A stretch of DNA of 51,674 nucleotides from Verrucomicrobiota bacterium (GCA_030749225.1 JASMKO010000053.1:1-51674), one strand, 5' to 3'. Positions 8,634 through 17,154 are shown, counted from the first letter of the stretch. Translations and numbers: made by a program. The notes: generated from the letters alone by a model not told the origin.

Positions 8634-9716
8634 ATGAAAAATATAAAAGAAAAAGCTAGTTGGGCGGCCGCTCTGGGTTGTGCCGCGTTACTCACCCTGA
8701 ATGGTTGCGGCGGCAAGGAATCGGTTCCGAGCTTTTCGCTGGCCTGGAGTGAGTATCCCTCGTGGAGTGTGTTCGGCGTGGCCGATGTGACCGGCATCAT
8801 CAACGGCAAGAAGGGAGAGCTTGGCCCAGTTGAGGAAAAGTGGGGCGTGGATATCGAGTTGAAGGAGGCGGAGTATGATCCGTGTCTGGCCATGTATGGC
8901 GCCGGCCAGTGTGACGCGGTGTGCATCACCAACATGGACATCCTTGGCCCAGCCGGGGGTCGCCCTGGCGTGATGGTGTTGCCAACATCGACAAGTTTTG
9001 GCGCGGATGCCTGTCTAGTCACGAGTGAGATCAAGTCGGTTGGGGACCTCAAGGGCAAGAAGGTTTTCGGGTTGGAAAAATCGGTGTCGGAATATTGTTT
9101 CGTGCGCAACCTTGAGCTGCTTGGTCAAGCTGAGAAAGACTACACTTTCTCCAGCATGGATCCCGGTGCGGCTGCTATCGCGATGCAGCAACGCAAGGCT
9201 GAGCAGCAGGCCATCGTGGTTTGGAATCCGTTTGTGATCTCCACCTTGGCCAAGCGCGACGACGTGCGTGTGTTGTTCGACTCAACCAAGATCCCTAATG
9301 AGATTATCGACTCGGTGGTGGTGGCTAAGGAGAGCTTGGCCAAGGAGGGTGGTGAGGCGTTCGCCTGTGCGGTGATCGATGCCTTTTATCAAGTTAATGC
9401 TGCGATTGCTGACCCAGCCAAGCGTAACGATACCCTGATCGCGATCGGTGAAAAGTTCGCCAATGTCACGTTGGAGGATATGGAAAAGGTCGTGAAGCAA
9501 ACCAAGTTTTACAGCACGCCGGGAGACGGGGTGGCGTTGTTGACTGGTGAGGATTTACCAAAGATCATGGATCGCGTTGTGGATTTCTGCGCCTCGCACG
9601 GCATCGTCGATTCCAAGCCCGCTCTCGGGTATGGCGATGCAGCGAAGTCCCCCGATGCGGCGGTTCGATTCGACGCTGGCTACATTCAAAAAGTGAAGAC
9701 TGGTTCGGCGAAATAG
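8634..9716 (+). CDS. ABC transporter substrate-binding lipoprotein (NMT1/SsuA-like)
   Basis: A 360-residue lipoprotein with a basic start, a hydrophobic stretch and a lipobox LNGC (Cys at about residue 25), followed by GGKES. The mature part is a type II periplasmic-binding protein of the nitrate/sulfonate/taurine class. Recognisable segments are SVGDLKGKKVFGLEKS (about 133-148) and an SBP core with many alternating hydrophobic strands. It should deliver a small solute to the permease encoded 27 bp downstream. It is the third SBP-like domain in the cluster and the only one without an OmpA part. A short AT-rich stretch (8611-8633) after the terminator is a possible promoter position. The ligand cannot be named. 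Confidence 0.9.
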   Translation: MKNIKEKASWAAALGCAALLTLNGCGGKESVPSFSLAWSEYPSWSVFGVADVTGIINGKKGELGPVEEKWGVDIELKEAEYDPCLAMYGAGQCDAVCITNMDILGPAGGRPGVMVLPTSTSFGADACLVTSEIKSVGDLKGKKVFGLEKSVSEYCFVRNLELLGQAEKDYTFSSMDPGAAAIAMQQRKAEQQAIVVWNPFVISTLAKRDDVRVLFDSTKIPNEIIDSVVVAKESLAKEGGEAFACAVIDAFYQVNAAIADPAKRNDTLIAIGEKFANVTLEDMEKVVKQTKFYSTPGDGVALLTGEDLPKIMDRVVDFCASHGIVDSKPALGYGDAAKSPDAAVRFDAGYIQKVKTGSAK

Positions 9717-9743
9717 CCGAATGATCTCCGTTCGCTTTTTTGC

Positions 9744-10547
9744 ATGATCGGCCGCCCGATATCGAGATCCAAGGCGATCCTGTTGTCGGTGTTGTCGGTA
9801 TTGTGTCTGCTGGCTGGTTACAGTTGGTTGTCTCATCGGCAGCATCAATTCAATCCCAAGGACACGACTATCCCGAGTTGGGTTCAATTGGCTGAGGGCG
9901 TTAAAAAGTTTACTCAACTCGACCGTAAAGGGGAGCGTTGGATTGTTGAGGATTCATTGGCGACTGGAGAGCGATTGGTGCTTGGGCTTGCGTTGGGGAT
10001 TGTGTTCGGTTTTCTGATCGGGATGTTGACGGGCTGTATCGCGCCCGTGGAGGCATTTTTGCAGCCTCCGGTATCATTGCTGGCGAAGGTGCCGCAGACC
10101 GCGGCACTGGCGGTGTACTTCGTGTTCTTCGGCACCGGCATGGAGATGTATGTGGCCATGATTTCATTTGGGATTATCCCAGCACTAGCGGTCACAGTTT
10201 TTCTGGCGATCAAGGACATCCCCTCGGAGATGTTGGACAAGGCGTACACTCTTGGGGCATCCGCTTTTGAGGTCGCGATTGAGGTGGTATTCAAGCAGGT
10301 GCTTCCGAAGTTTATCGATGCAGTGCGATTGAGCATTGGGCCGGCAATCGTGTTTTTGATCGCGGCGGAAATGGTGGTGGGAGATGTTGGTTTCGGTTAC
10401 CGGATTCGACTTCAGTTCAAACTTACCAACATGAACGTGGTTTATCCGTACCTGGCGCTCCTGGCCGGGTTTGGGTTCCTGCTGGATTACGGATTGCGGA
10501 TGCTGCAGGCTAAGGTCTGTCCCTGGTACCAGAGTAATACGAAATGA
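9744..10547 (+). CDS. ABC transporter permease (SsuC/TauC-like)
   Basis: This 267-residue inner-membrane protein has about six hydrophobic helices, the first near residues 10-28 and the last near 230-255. The cytoplasmic coupling (EAA-type) loop is visible as EMLDKAYTLGASAFEVAIEV followed by the VLPKF segment at about 165-192. This is the binding-protein-dependent importer permease type of nitrate, sulfonate and taurine transporters. An unusually long periplasmic stretch lies between the first helix and the second (about residues 30-75). The stop codon overlaps the start of the ATPase gene (ATGA), so the two subunits are made in coupled fashion. The substrate is not evident. Confidence 0.92.
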   Translation: MIGRPISRSKAILLSVLSVLCLLAGYSWLSHRQHQFNPKDTTIPSWVQLAEGVKKFTQLDRKGERWIVEDSLATGERLVLGLALGIVFGFLIGMLTGCIAPVEAFLQPPVSLLAKVPQTAALAVYFVFFGTGMEMYVAMISFGIIPALAVTVFLAIKDIPSEMLDKAYTLGASAFEVAIEVVFKQVLPKFIDAVRLSIGPAIVFLIAAEMVVGDVGFGYRIRLQFKLTNMNVVYPYLALLAGFGFLLDYGLRMLQAKVCPWYQSNTK

Positions 10548-11470
10548 CTTTGGCTGACCAGAATGGGTTCGGGCTCCAATGCCAGGGCGTGAGCCATTGG
10601 TTTGGTGAAAACAAAGTGTTATTCGACCTGAACTTGAAGGTTGATGCCGGGCAGTTCGTGGGGTTGGTCGGGCCAAGCGGCTGTGGAAAGTCGACCTTGC
10701 TCCGGGCGATCCTCGGGACGCACCCGCCTCAGAGGGGGAAAATTCTCACCCTGCAAAATGGGCGCCTGGCCAACGCCGACCGGGCGGGCCGCGACCGCGG
10801 CATCGTTTACCAGAAGTACTCGCTCTATCCGTTTTTAACCGCACTGGATAACGTTGCGCTTGGCTTGAAATTGGATCAGACCACCACTCCATTTCGCTGG
10901 TTCAACTGGCCAGGCTGGGCGAAGAAACGTCGTGAGTTTCGGGACCGGGCAGCTGTCTTCCTCGAAAAGGTTGGGCTTGGCCAAGCGATGCATCTTTACC
11001 CAAGCCAGATGTCCGGTGGGATGCAGCAGCGGGTGGCCATTGCCCAAGCGCTGATCATGGAGCCGGAGATCATCCTGCTCGACGAACCGTTTGGTGCGTT
11101 GGACGAGGCGACACGGGAGGAGTTACAGGAAATGTTGTTACGGCTCTATGAGGAAAACGCCGAGGTCATGGCTGCCGGTGGGAAACCGCCGTACACACTC
11201 ATCATCGTCACCCACGAACTCAACGAGGCCATCCGTGTGGGTGACCGGCTGGTGGGTCTTTCGCAGTACTGGGACTGGAAGGCCGACGGTCACGAGCGCA
11301 GTCCCGGTGCCACAGTGGTTTACGACAAGCAGGCGCCAGTCTTCCGCTCCGACGAACGACCTGAGTACGAATTGTTCGATGACATTCGGATGGAAATTCG
11401 GAAGTACGTCTACAGCCCCGAGGTGTTGCAACGACGCGATGAACATGTTAACGTCGATCCAACCCGTTAA
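10544..11470 (+). CDS. ABC transporter ATP-binding protein (SsuB/TauB-like)
   Basis: A 308-residue ABC ATPase with every expected motif: Walker A GPSGCGKST (43-51), Q-loop at VYQKYSLYPF, signature SGGMQQR (about 156-162), Walker B IILLDEPFGALD (about 176) and the switch His in VTHE (about 222). It powers the neighbouring permease. It is longer than typical SsuB/TauB proteins (about 250). The extra length includes an insert after the Q-loop (FRWFNWPGWAKKRREF region) and a C-terminal tail of about 60 residues with many acidic and basic residues. The tail might serve in regulation or contact with the AAA+ protein encoded 12 bp downstream; this is inference. A perfect iterated palindrome lies inside the gene at 10975 and is read as LGQA. 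Confidence 0.95.
   Translation: MTLADQNGFGLQCQGVSHWFGENKVLFDLNLKVDAGQFVGLVGPSGCGKSTLLRAILGTHPPQRGKILTLQNGRLANADRAGRDRGIVYQKYSLYPFLTALDNVALGLKLDQTTTPFRWFNWPGWAKKRREFRDRAAVFLEKVGLGQAMHLYPSQMSGGMQQRVAIAQALIMEPEIILLDEPFGALDEATREELQEMLLRLYEENAEVMAAGGKPPYTLIIVTHELNEAIRVGDRLVGLSQYWDWKADGHERSPGATVVYDKQAPVFRSDERPEYELFDDIRMEIRKYVYSPEVLQRRDEHVNVDPTR
10975..10986. repeat. iterated palindrome GCTTGGCCAAGC, copy 3 (in ABC ATPase)
   Basis: Exact copy inside the ABC ATPase gene, translated as part of VGLGQAMH. Confidence 0.9.
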
Positions 11471-11482
11471 TCAAAAACCAAC

Positions 11483-13306
11483 ATGGCAACGAGCAGTAAT
11501 TTCATTCGCACTGCCGGTCGAATATTGAACGCCGGCCAGTCCCGGGCGCTGATCCTCACCGGCAACATCCACGACATCTTCCACGCGAAAAAGGGCGGGC
11601 AGGACGACTACCTCTCGCTGGTCGAGTACCTCACGGGAAACTGGAACCTCTCCAGCCTCATCCTGATCGTTTATGAATTGAACGGCCCAATCCGTTTCCT
11701 GCGTGAGAAGGATGCCGAGAAAGTGCGCAAGGCTTGGATTGAGTGGCGACTGGGAATGAACCCAGACGATTTGGCCATCAACCGCATGACAGCCTCGGAG
11801 GAAATCGAGTCGCAACTCGAATCGGTTACCAGTGCCTACGATGACTCGATGCAAAAAGCCGTCAGTAACCCAACGCTGGCACTGGAGTTGATGCGTCAGA
11901 TGTGCCTTTGTTCGCGCTCTGATCTGGGGGGCTCAACCTGCCTCAAGGAGAACCTGTTGGTCCTCGTAGAGGGGGCTGACATGCTGCTGCCGGACGCCCC
12001 AATCACGAGCCTGAATGACATGGATCGACAGCGTGTAAGCATTTGTCACGACTGGTTTTGCGACCTGGGTTTTGTCAATGGCGGCGACTCGGTGGTGATG
12101 ATTGCCGAGTCACGCTCACAGCTAAACCAGCGCATCGCCCGTCTGCCACAATTGATCGAGGTCGAGGTGCCGTCGCCCGACCTGGAGACGCGCAAACATT
12201 TTATCTCCTGGTTCTCGCGAAACGACAACAAGGATCGCAAACTTCAACTCTGGGGCACGCAGGCCGAGTTGGCCGAGTTGACCGCCGGCCTGTCACTGCA
12301 CGCATTGATGCAACTGCTTAAGGGCGTGCGCCACGGTCGGGCTAGGCTCTCGCAGGAGGAGGTTGTTTCAAAAGTCGAGGGCTTCATCAAGAGTCAGCTT
12401 GGTGAGGAGGTGGTCGAGTTCAAGAAACCGGGGCACTCACTGCAGGACGTGATCGGCTTCAAGGGATTGAAGACGTTTTTGAAAAAGGAAGTCATTCCGC
12501 GGTTCGGGATGGAGAGCGGCGAGGCGCTGCCGGGCGCGGCGATCGGTGGGCCGATCGGCGCCGGTAAAACGTTCATCTTCGAGGCTGTGGCGGCGGAGTT
12601 GGACATGGTCGTGCTCGTCATCAAGAACATCCGCAGCAAGTACTACGGCGAGACGGACGTGATCTTCGAGCGGCTGCGCCGTGTGCTGATGGCGTTGTCG
12701 CGTGTGCTGATTTTCATCGATGAGGCCGACACGCAACTGGGCGGCGTGAGCAAGGACACGCACGAGACCGAGCGGCGGCTCACCGGAAAGATCCAGTCGA
12801 TGATGTCCGACCCGCTGTTGCGCGGCAAGGTGGTGTGGCTGCTCGTGACAGCGCGTATCCATCTGCTCTCGCCGGACATCCGTCGCCCGGGACGAGTGGG
12901 GGACTTGATCATCCCGGTGCTCGACCCGGAGGGGAAGGATCGGGAGGCGTTTCTCGACTGGGTGGTGAGCCCGGTGGTCTCCGGGAAGTTGACCGGCGAG
13001 GATCGTGAGGGTTTCGCGGCGGCGACCGAGGGGTGGTCGGCGGCCGGGTTCGCGGCGCTGCGTTCCGAACTCAAGGCCAAGGCCAAGCTGTTCGGGAAGA
13101 AGGGCAGGCTGACGATGGACGACGTGATGGGGTTAATCGAGGATCTGCTCCCACCGGCGATCGGGGAGACGCGCCGGTACCAGACATTGCAGGCTCTGGT
13201 AAATTGCACGCGTCGAAGCCTGTTGCCTGATCCCACCGTGACCGATGAGGAGCGGGAAACCTGGTCGCACGAAATTCGTCGACTTGAGGCCAAGGGCATT
13301 CGATAA
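11483..13306 (+). CDS. two-module AAA+ ATPase
   Basis: A 607-residue cytoplasmic ATPase. The second module (about 325-560) is a canonical classical AAA+ domain. It has Walker A GPIGAGKT (about 355-362), Walker B VLIFIDEAD (about 407-415), a sensor-1-like strand (VVWLLVTARIH) and an arginine-finger-like RRPGRVGD segment typical of Cdc48/FtsH/Vps4-type AAA proteins. The first module (about 15-240) looks like a degenerate AAA domain: strand ALILTGNIHDIF, a Walker-B-like NLLVLVEGADMLLP and VVMIAESRSQLNQR, but no Walker A glycine-lysine loop. It is the last gene of the cluster and 12 bp after the ABC ATPase. A likely job is remodelling of the PspA-like assembly or of the transporter (inference). 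Confidence 0.9.
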   Translation: MATSSNFIRTAGRILNAGQSRALILTGNIHDIFHAKKGGQDDYLSLVEYLTGNWNLSSLILIVYELNGPIRFLREKDAEKVRKAWIEWRLGMNPDDLAINRMTASEEIESQLESVTSAYDDSMQKAVSNPTLALELMRQMCLCSRSDLGGSTCLKENLLVLVEGADMLLPDAPITSLNDMDRQRVSICHDWFCDLGFVNGGDSVVMIAESRSQLNQRIARLPQLIEVEVPSPDLETRKHFISWFSRNDNKDRKLQLWGTQAELAELTAGLSLHALMQLLKGVRHGRARLSQEEVVSKVEGFIKSQLGEEVVEFKKPGHSLQDVIGFKGLKTFLKKEVIPRFGMESGEALPGAAIGGPIGAGKTFIFEAVAAELDMVVLVIKNIRSKYYGETDVIFERLRRVLMALSRVLIFIDEADTQLGGVSKDTHETERRLTGKIQSMMSDPLLRGKVVWLLVTARIHLLSPDIRRPGRVGDLIIPVLDPEGKDREAFLDWVVSPVVSGKLTGEDREGFAAATEGWSAAGFAALRSELKAKAKLFGKKGRLTMDDVMGLIEDLLPPAIGETRRYQTLQALVNCTRRSLLPDPTVTDEERETWSHEIRRLEAKGIR

Positions 13307-13640
13307 CCGGTGGCTGACTCTTACCTTCTGTTTGGCAACGATTTAAGACAGTTATTTCACCTTGCCCAAGCGCAGAAGTGGCCTTTTTGGAAAAGATTCC
13401 GCCCGAGATCGCTGGGTCAAGTGCTTTAAATGCCCTTTTTTCAGGGGTTTTCGACGAAAAACTTTTTTCAGAAAAAAACAAAAAGAAGTTGCACCCCCCA
13501 AAAAAATTGATAAGTTTCCCGGCCCTTTTCCTTCTGGAGAAGGGTAGGTGAGAAATTGGCAGCCCGCCGAAAACCCGCTTTCCCAGGGCAGGGGAGTTAT
13601 GGAGGGATGCATCGCACCGCCTCAATCGAGGCACCTAGAA
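13307..13640 (+). promoter_or_regulatory. long leader/promoter region of the ribosomal-protein cluster
   Basis: 334 bp without a gene between the AAA+ ATPase and rplB. It holds a near copy of the iterated palindrome (CCTTGCCCAAGCG, about 13361), an AT-rich T- and A-tract segment (13430-13515) that is the best place for a promoter, and a hairpin at 13523-13544. A frame continuous with rplB is open upstream to 13548 but has no typical L2 sequence, so I treat it as leader. Confidence 0.5.
13523..13544 (+). promoter_or_regulatory. leader hairpin upstream of rplB
   Basis: CCCTTTTCC (13523-13531) can pair with GGAGAAGGG (13536-13544) around a TTCT loop, giving nine pairs with one G-T. No T run follows, so it is not a terminator. 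It could be part of an autoregulatory r-protein leader. Function unproven. Confidence 0.35.
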
Positions 13641-14486
13641 ATGCCAGTCAAGAGTTACAACCCTGTAACGCCGTCTAGGCGTTACATGACCGTTCCGTCG
13701 TTTTCGGAGATTACGAAAACGAAACCCGAGAAGCGTCTGGTCAAGACCAAGAAGAAGACCGGCGGCCGCAACAGCTATGGACGTATCACGGCCCGGGGCA
13801 TTGGCGGGGGACACAAGCAGAGGATTCGCAACGTTGATTTCAAGCGGAACAAGCACGGCATGGCGGCGGAGGTGATCGCCATCGAGTATGATCCCTGCCG
13901 CTCGGCCCGCCTGGCCCTCTTGCAATATGAGGACGGGGAGAAGCGCTACATGATCGCCGCCGACGGCCTCGCCATGGGCACGAAGGTGATGAGTGGTCCG
14001 GATGCTCCGGTCGAAAACGGCAACTTCCTGCCGTTGGCCAAGATCCCGACCGGCTCGGAAATTCACAACCTTGAGATGGCTCCGGGGCGGGGCGGCCAGA
14101 TGGTTCGCTCGGCCGGGACATCTGCCACGTTGATGGCATTAGCCGATGGCTACGCGCAGGTCAAGCTGCCCTCCGGCGAGATTCGTAAGTTCAACGAGAA
14201 ATGTTTCGCGACGATGGGAACCGTCGGCAACGCTGACCATGAAAAGGTGGTCATTGGTAAGGCAGGCCGCGCGCGCAACAAGGGCAAGCGGCCCATCACG
14301 CGTGCTGTTGCGAAGAACCCCGTGGATCACCCGATGGGGGGTGGCGAGGGCCGCACCTCGGGCGGCGGGCATCCGATGTCGCCCTGGGGGGTTTTGGCCA
14401 AGGGATTTAAGACTCGTCCGAAGTACAAGCCGTCCAACCGATGGATCGTTGTGCGCCGTGACGGCCGGCCGATGAAACAGAAGTAA
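13641..14486 (+). CDS. rplB: 50S ribosomal protein L2
   Basis: The start at 13641 (MPVKSYNPVTPSRRYMT) matches the usual L2 opening, giving 281 residues. An upstream in-frame ATG at 13548 only adds non-conserved residues. Conserved L2 segments are present: GRITARGIGGGHKQRIR, the YDPCRSARLALL strand and, near the end, the VDHPMGGGEGRTSGGGHP loop that reaches the peptidyl transferase centre and carries the conserved His. It is the first gene of the cluster here. The usual upstream genes rpsJ, rplC, rplD and rplW are not in front of it, so it has its own leader. Confidence 0.97.
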   Translation: MPVKSYNPVTPSRRYMTVPSFSEITKTKPEKRLVKTKKKTGGRNSYGRITARGIGGGHKQRIRNVDFKRNKHGMAAEVIAIEYDPCRSARLALLQYEDGEKRYMIAADGLAMGTKVMSGPDAPVENGNFLPLAKIPTGSEIHNLEMAPGRGGQMVRSAGTSATLMALADGYAQVKLPSGEIRKFNEKCFATMGTVGNADHEKVVIGKAGRARNKGKRPITRAVAKNPVDHPMGGGEGRTSGGGHPMSPWGVLAKGFKTRPKYKPSNRWIVVRRDGRPMKQK

Positions 14487-14492
14487 GCAGAC

Positions 14493-14768
14493 ATGGGACG
14501 ATCGATCAAAAAGGGACCGTTTGTGGAGCAGCACCTGCTCGACAAGATTGGGAAGCTGAATGCCGACGGGAAGAAAAAGCCGATCAAGACCTGGTCGCGC
14601 CGCTCGACCATCGCCCCGGAGTTTGTCGGGCACACCTTCATGGTGCACAACGGCAAAAAATTTGCGACGGTGTTTGTCACGGAAAACATGGTGGGCCACA
14701 AGCTGGGTGAATTCGCGGCCACCCGCATATTCAAGGGGCATGGTTCCCACACTAACAAGGCAGATTAA
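14493..14768 (+). CDS. rpsS: 30S ribosomal protein S19
   Basis: A 91-residue protein beginning [16 protein letters not shown], the standard S19 start, followed by [26 protein letters not shown] and [15 protein letters not shown]. Its length is normal. It begins 6 bp after rplB. S19 sits in the 30S head and pairs with S13, encoded later in the cluster. Nothing unusual. Confidence 0.97.
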   Translation: MGRSIKKGPFVEQHLLDKIGKLNADGKKKPIKTWSRRSTIAPEFVGHTFMVHNGKKFATVFVTENMVGHKLGEFAATRIFKGHGSHTNKAD

Positions 14769-14778
14769 CACGGGAAGA

Positions 14779-15252
14779 ATGGAAGTTTTGGCAGTTACAA
14801 GGGGGGTTCGGATGTCCCCGCAGAAGGTGCGGGAGATGACCCGGCAGATTCAGGGCATGCACGCCGTGGAGGCCAGCGCACTCCTGGGGAATGTCACGCG
14901 GAAGTCGGCGCGTTTGGTTGCCAAGACACTCAAGTCCGCGATGGCCAACGCGGAGAACATTGCCGACGAGTGGGACCCGGAGGACCTGCGAAACCGCATC
15001 TCTGAACTGGAGCAAAAGGTGAGCTCCACTAATAACAAGAAGACACGCCGAAGCAGTCAGGCCAAAATTGAAGCCTACCAGAGTTTTCTGGACTCCACGC
15101 ACAAGCTCGACCAGGCAATGCTCTACGTCAAGGAGGCGACTGTGGGGGATGCGCCTACAATGAAACGGTGGCGCCCAAGGGCGCGCGGATCAGCCAGCCC
15201 GATCCTCAAGAGGTGTTGCAACATCCGGATCGTGCTCACGGATCAAGTTTAA
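14779..15252 (+). CDS. rplV: 50S ribosomal protein L22 with internal insertion
   Basis: The chosen start at 14779 ([20 protein letters not shown]) follows S19 by 10 bp; the frame is also open upstream through S19 but that is overlap. The 157-residue product has the L22 core ([38 protein letters not shown]) and the beta-hairpin end ([19 protein letters not shown]) that lines the exit tunnel. Usual L22 is about 110 residues. The extra roughly 45 residues lie between ANAEN and LYVKEA and are charged and helix-like ([10 protein letters not shown]...). They would extend from the ribosome surface near the tunnel exit. Confidence 0.93.
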   Translation: MEVLAVTRGVRMSPQKVREMTRQIQGMHAVEASALLGNVTRKSARLVAKTLKSAMANAENIADEWDPEDLRNRISELEQKVSSTNNKKTRRSSQAKIEAYQSFLDSTHKLDQAMLYVKEATVGDAPTMKRWRPRARGSASPILKRCCNIRIVLTDQV

Positions 15253-15262
15253 CGGAAACGGT

Positions 15263-15970
15263 ATGGGACAAAAAACCAACCCAATTGGACTTCGCCTGAT
15301 CGTCAACAAGGATTGGCGCTCGAAGTGGTATGCCGAAAAGAAGGAGTTCGGTGAACTGCTGGTGGAGGACCACAAAATTCGCCAGATCCTGAAGACCAAG
15401 CTCCAGGCTGCCGCTGTGCCGCGCATCCAGATCGAACGCGCGACCAGTCGGTGCCGGATCACGATTTACTCCGCCCGGCCGGGTGTGGTGATCGGCCGCA
15501 AGGGTGCCGAGATCGACAAGATCAAGGAGGAACTCAGCCGGATGACCGGCAAGGAGGTTTACGTCGAGATCGCTGAGGTGAAAAACCCGGAACTCGACGC
15601 CCAGTTGGTGGCCGAGAACATCTGCATGCAGCTTGAGCGCCGCATCGCCTTCCGGCGTGCGATGAAGCGGGCGGTCCAGGTGTCGATGGACATGGGCGCG
15701 CTGGGCATCCGCCTTCGCGTGGCCGGCCGGTTGAACGGGGCTGACATTGCTCGGTCGGAGAACGCGCGGGAGGGCGCGGTTCCGCTGCACACGCTGCGGG
15801 CCAACATTGATTACGGCTTTGCCGAGGCGGCAACCCAGTACGGGGTGATCGGCGTAAAATGCTGGATTTGCCGCAAATCTCCCGAGGAGGAGGAGGCGGA
15901 CCGGGCCAAGCGGGGGCCAAGGCGCGACACCCGTCCAAGGCGGCCGATGGGGCCTCGTGGCAATGGTTAA
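15263..15970 (+). CDS. rpsC: 30S ribosomal protein S3
   Basis: A 235-residue protein starting [20 protein letters not shown]. The KH domain is visible in [20 protein letters not shown], and the C-terminal domain in [35 protein letters not shown] with IGVKCWI. Both length and order are ordinary. The C-terminus is basic ([13 protein letters not shown]). It forms part of the mRNA entry helicase region of the 30S subunit. It lies 10 bp after rplV and 12 bp before rplP. Confidence 0.97.
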   Translation: MGQKTNPIGLRLIVNKDWRSKWYAEKKEFGELLVEDHKIRQILKTKLQAAAVPRIQIERATSRCRITIYSARPGVVIGRKGAEIDKIKEELSRMTGKEVYVEIAEVKNPELDAQLVAENICMQLERRIAFRRAMKRAVQVSMDMGALGIRLRVAGRLNGADIARSENAREGAVPLHTLRANIDYGFAEAATQYGVIGVKCWICRKSPEEEEADRAKRGPRRDTRPRRPMGPRGNG

Positions 15971-15982
15971 ATATTTATTGGA

Positions 15983-16393
15983 ATGCCTTTACTCCCCAAC
16001 AAAGTCAAATATCGCAAAATGCACCGCGGTAGCCGCAAAGGCACCGCGCAGCGCGGAAACCAGGTGTCGTTCGGCTCCTTCGGCCTCCAGTCGCTTGGTC
16101 GGGGCTGGATTACCGGTACGCAGATTGAAGCCGCCCGTGTAGCCATCTCCCGCGGCATGAAGCGCAAAGGGAGCATGTGGATTAGGATTTTCCCGCAGAA
16201 ATCGGTGACTAAAAAGCCGTTGGAAGTGCGAATGGGCAAGGGTAAGGCCAACGTCGACCACTGGGTGGCCGTGGTCAAGCCGGCCACGATGCTGTTCGAG
16301 GTCGACGGCGTGTCGGAAAACGTAGCTCGCGCCGCGTTGAGCTCGGCCGCCGCCAAGATGCCGGTTCGTTGCCGCTTCGCCCACCGGGATTAA
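15983..16393 (+). CDS. rplP: 50S ribosomal protein L16
   Basis: A 136-residue protein with the L16 hallmarks LLPNKVKYRKMHRGSRKG, ISRGMKRKGSMWIRIFP and TKKPLEVRMGKGKANVDHWVAVVKP. Length is normal. It binds the 23S rRNA near the A-site tRNA. Positioned between rpsC and rpmC as in other bacteria. Confidence 0.97.
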   Translation: MPLLPNKVKYRKMHRGSRKGTAQRGNQVSFGSFGLQSLGRGWITGTQIEAARVAISRGMKRKGSMWIRIFPQKSVTKKPLEVRMGKGKANVDHWVAVVKPATMLFEVDGVSENVARAALSSAAAKMPVRCRFAHRD

Positions 16394-16406
16394 AGGAACG
16401 ATCAGG

Positions 16407-16841
16407 ATGAACATTTCAGAGATCAGGGACAAGACGAAGGTTGAGCTGGCTGCCCAAGGGCGCGATCTCCGAACGGAGTTGTTCAACCTCAAGCTCCAGA
16501 AGGCGTCCAGCCAACTCGAGAAACCGATCCGCCTACGCCAGTTGCGCCGTGACATTGCCCGGGTTGAGACACAGATTTCCATGATTGGCCGCAAGGAGGT
16601 GCTTGAAGGCCTGGCGTCGGCGCTTGGCCAAGTGAAGGAGTTCACCGTGGACAGCGTGGCTGGAGCATTGCGCGGCTTAGCCAAGGGCGGCCGGAGTCGC
16701 AAGGATGTTTTGAAGCTGTGCGGCACTGTCTACAACAAGCAGCGGATGCGCCTGACCGGCGGGGAGATGGCGCAGCTCATTCAGTCCAAGGGCAGGGGCA
16801 AGGCTGTGGAATTGGCCAAGCGGGCAGCGGCACGGAATTAA
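16407..16841 (+). CDS. rpmC: 50S ribosomal protein L29 with long C-terminal extension
   Basis: The first about 60 residues fit L29: [21 protein letters not shown], then [20 protein letters not shown] and [15 protein letters not shown]. The protein is 144 residues long instead of the usual 60-75. The extra about 80 residues are basic and include a [13 protein letters not shown] turn and a [16 protein letters not shown] tail; they match nothing I recognise. A near copy of the iterated palindrome (16622) is read as ALGQV in this extension. Its place between rplP and rpsQ supports the L29 identity. The extension would lie near the nascent-chain exit, where L29 sits. Confidence 0.9.
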   Translation: MNISEIRDKTKVELAAQGRDLRTELFNLKLQKASSQLEKPIRLRQLRRDIARVETQISMIGRKEVLEGLASALGQVKEFTVDSVAGALRGLAKGGRSRKDVLKLCGTVYNKQRMRLTGGEMAQLIQSKGRGKAVELAKRAAARN

Positions 16842-16848
16842 AAACGCA

Positions 16849-17154
16849 ATGACCGAGACAACAGCATCAGCACGCGAGGGACGCCGGAAAGTCCGGGAGG
16901 GGGAGGTTGTCTCCACCAAGATGGACAAGACGGCTGTCGTGCGGATTTCCCGGCGGATCGCGCATCCGCTCTACAAGAAAATCATCACCCGGAACAGCAA
17001 GTTTCAGGCGCACGACGAGAAGAACGAGGCGCAGGTGGGCGACTTGGTGGAGATCATGGAGACCCGGCCGCTTTCAAAGACCAAGCGTTGGCGGTTGGTC
17101 CGGATCGTGAAGCGCGGCGAGCTGGCCATGGCGGCCGAGGAGACTGCGGCTTGA
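16849..17154 (+). CDS. rpsQ: 30S ribosomal protein S17
   Basis: A 101-residue protein. The OB-fold is recognisable in [40 protein letters not shown] and [21 protein letters not shown]. It has a short N-terminal ([14 protein letters not shown]) and a small C-terminal tail. It is a primary 16S rRNA binder. It begins 7 bp after rpmC and 24 bp before rplN. Confidence 0.96.
   Translation: MTETTASAREGRRKVREGEVVSTKMDKTAVVRISRRIAHPLYKKIITRNSKFQAHDEKNEAQVGDLVEIMETRPLSKTKRWRLVRIVKRGELAMAAEETAA

Noticed and set aside
13548-13640. N-terminal extension of L2
   Set aside because: The frame is open but the residues do not resemble L2, while MPVKSYNPVTPSRR at 13641 is the usual start.
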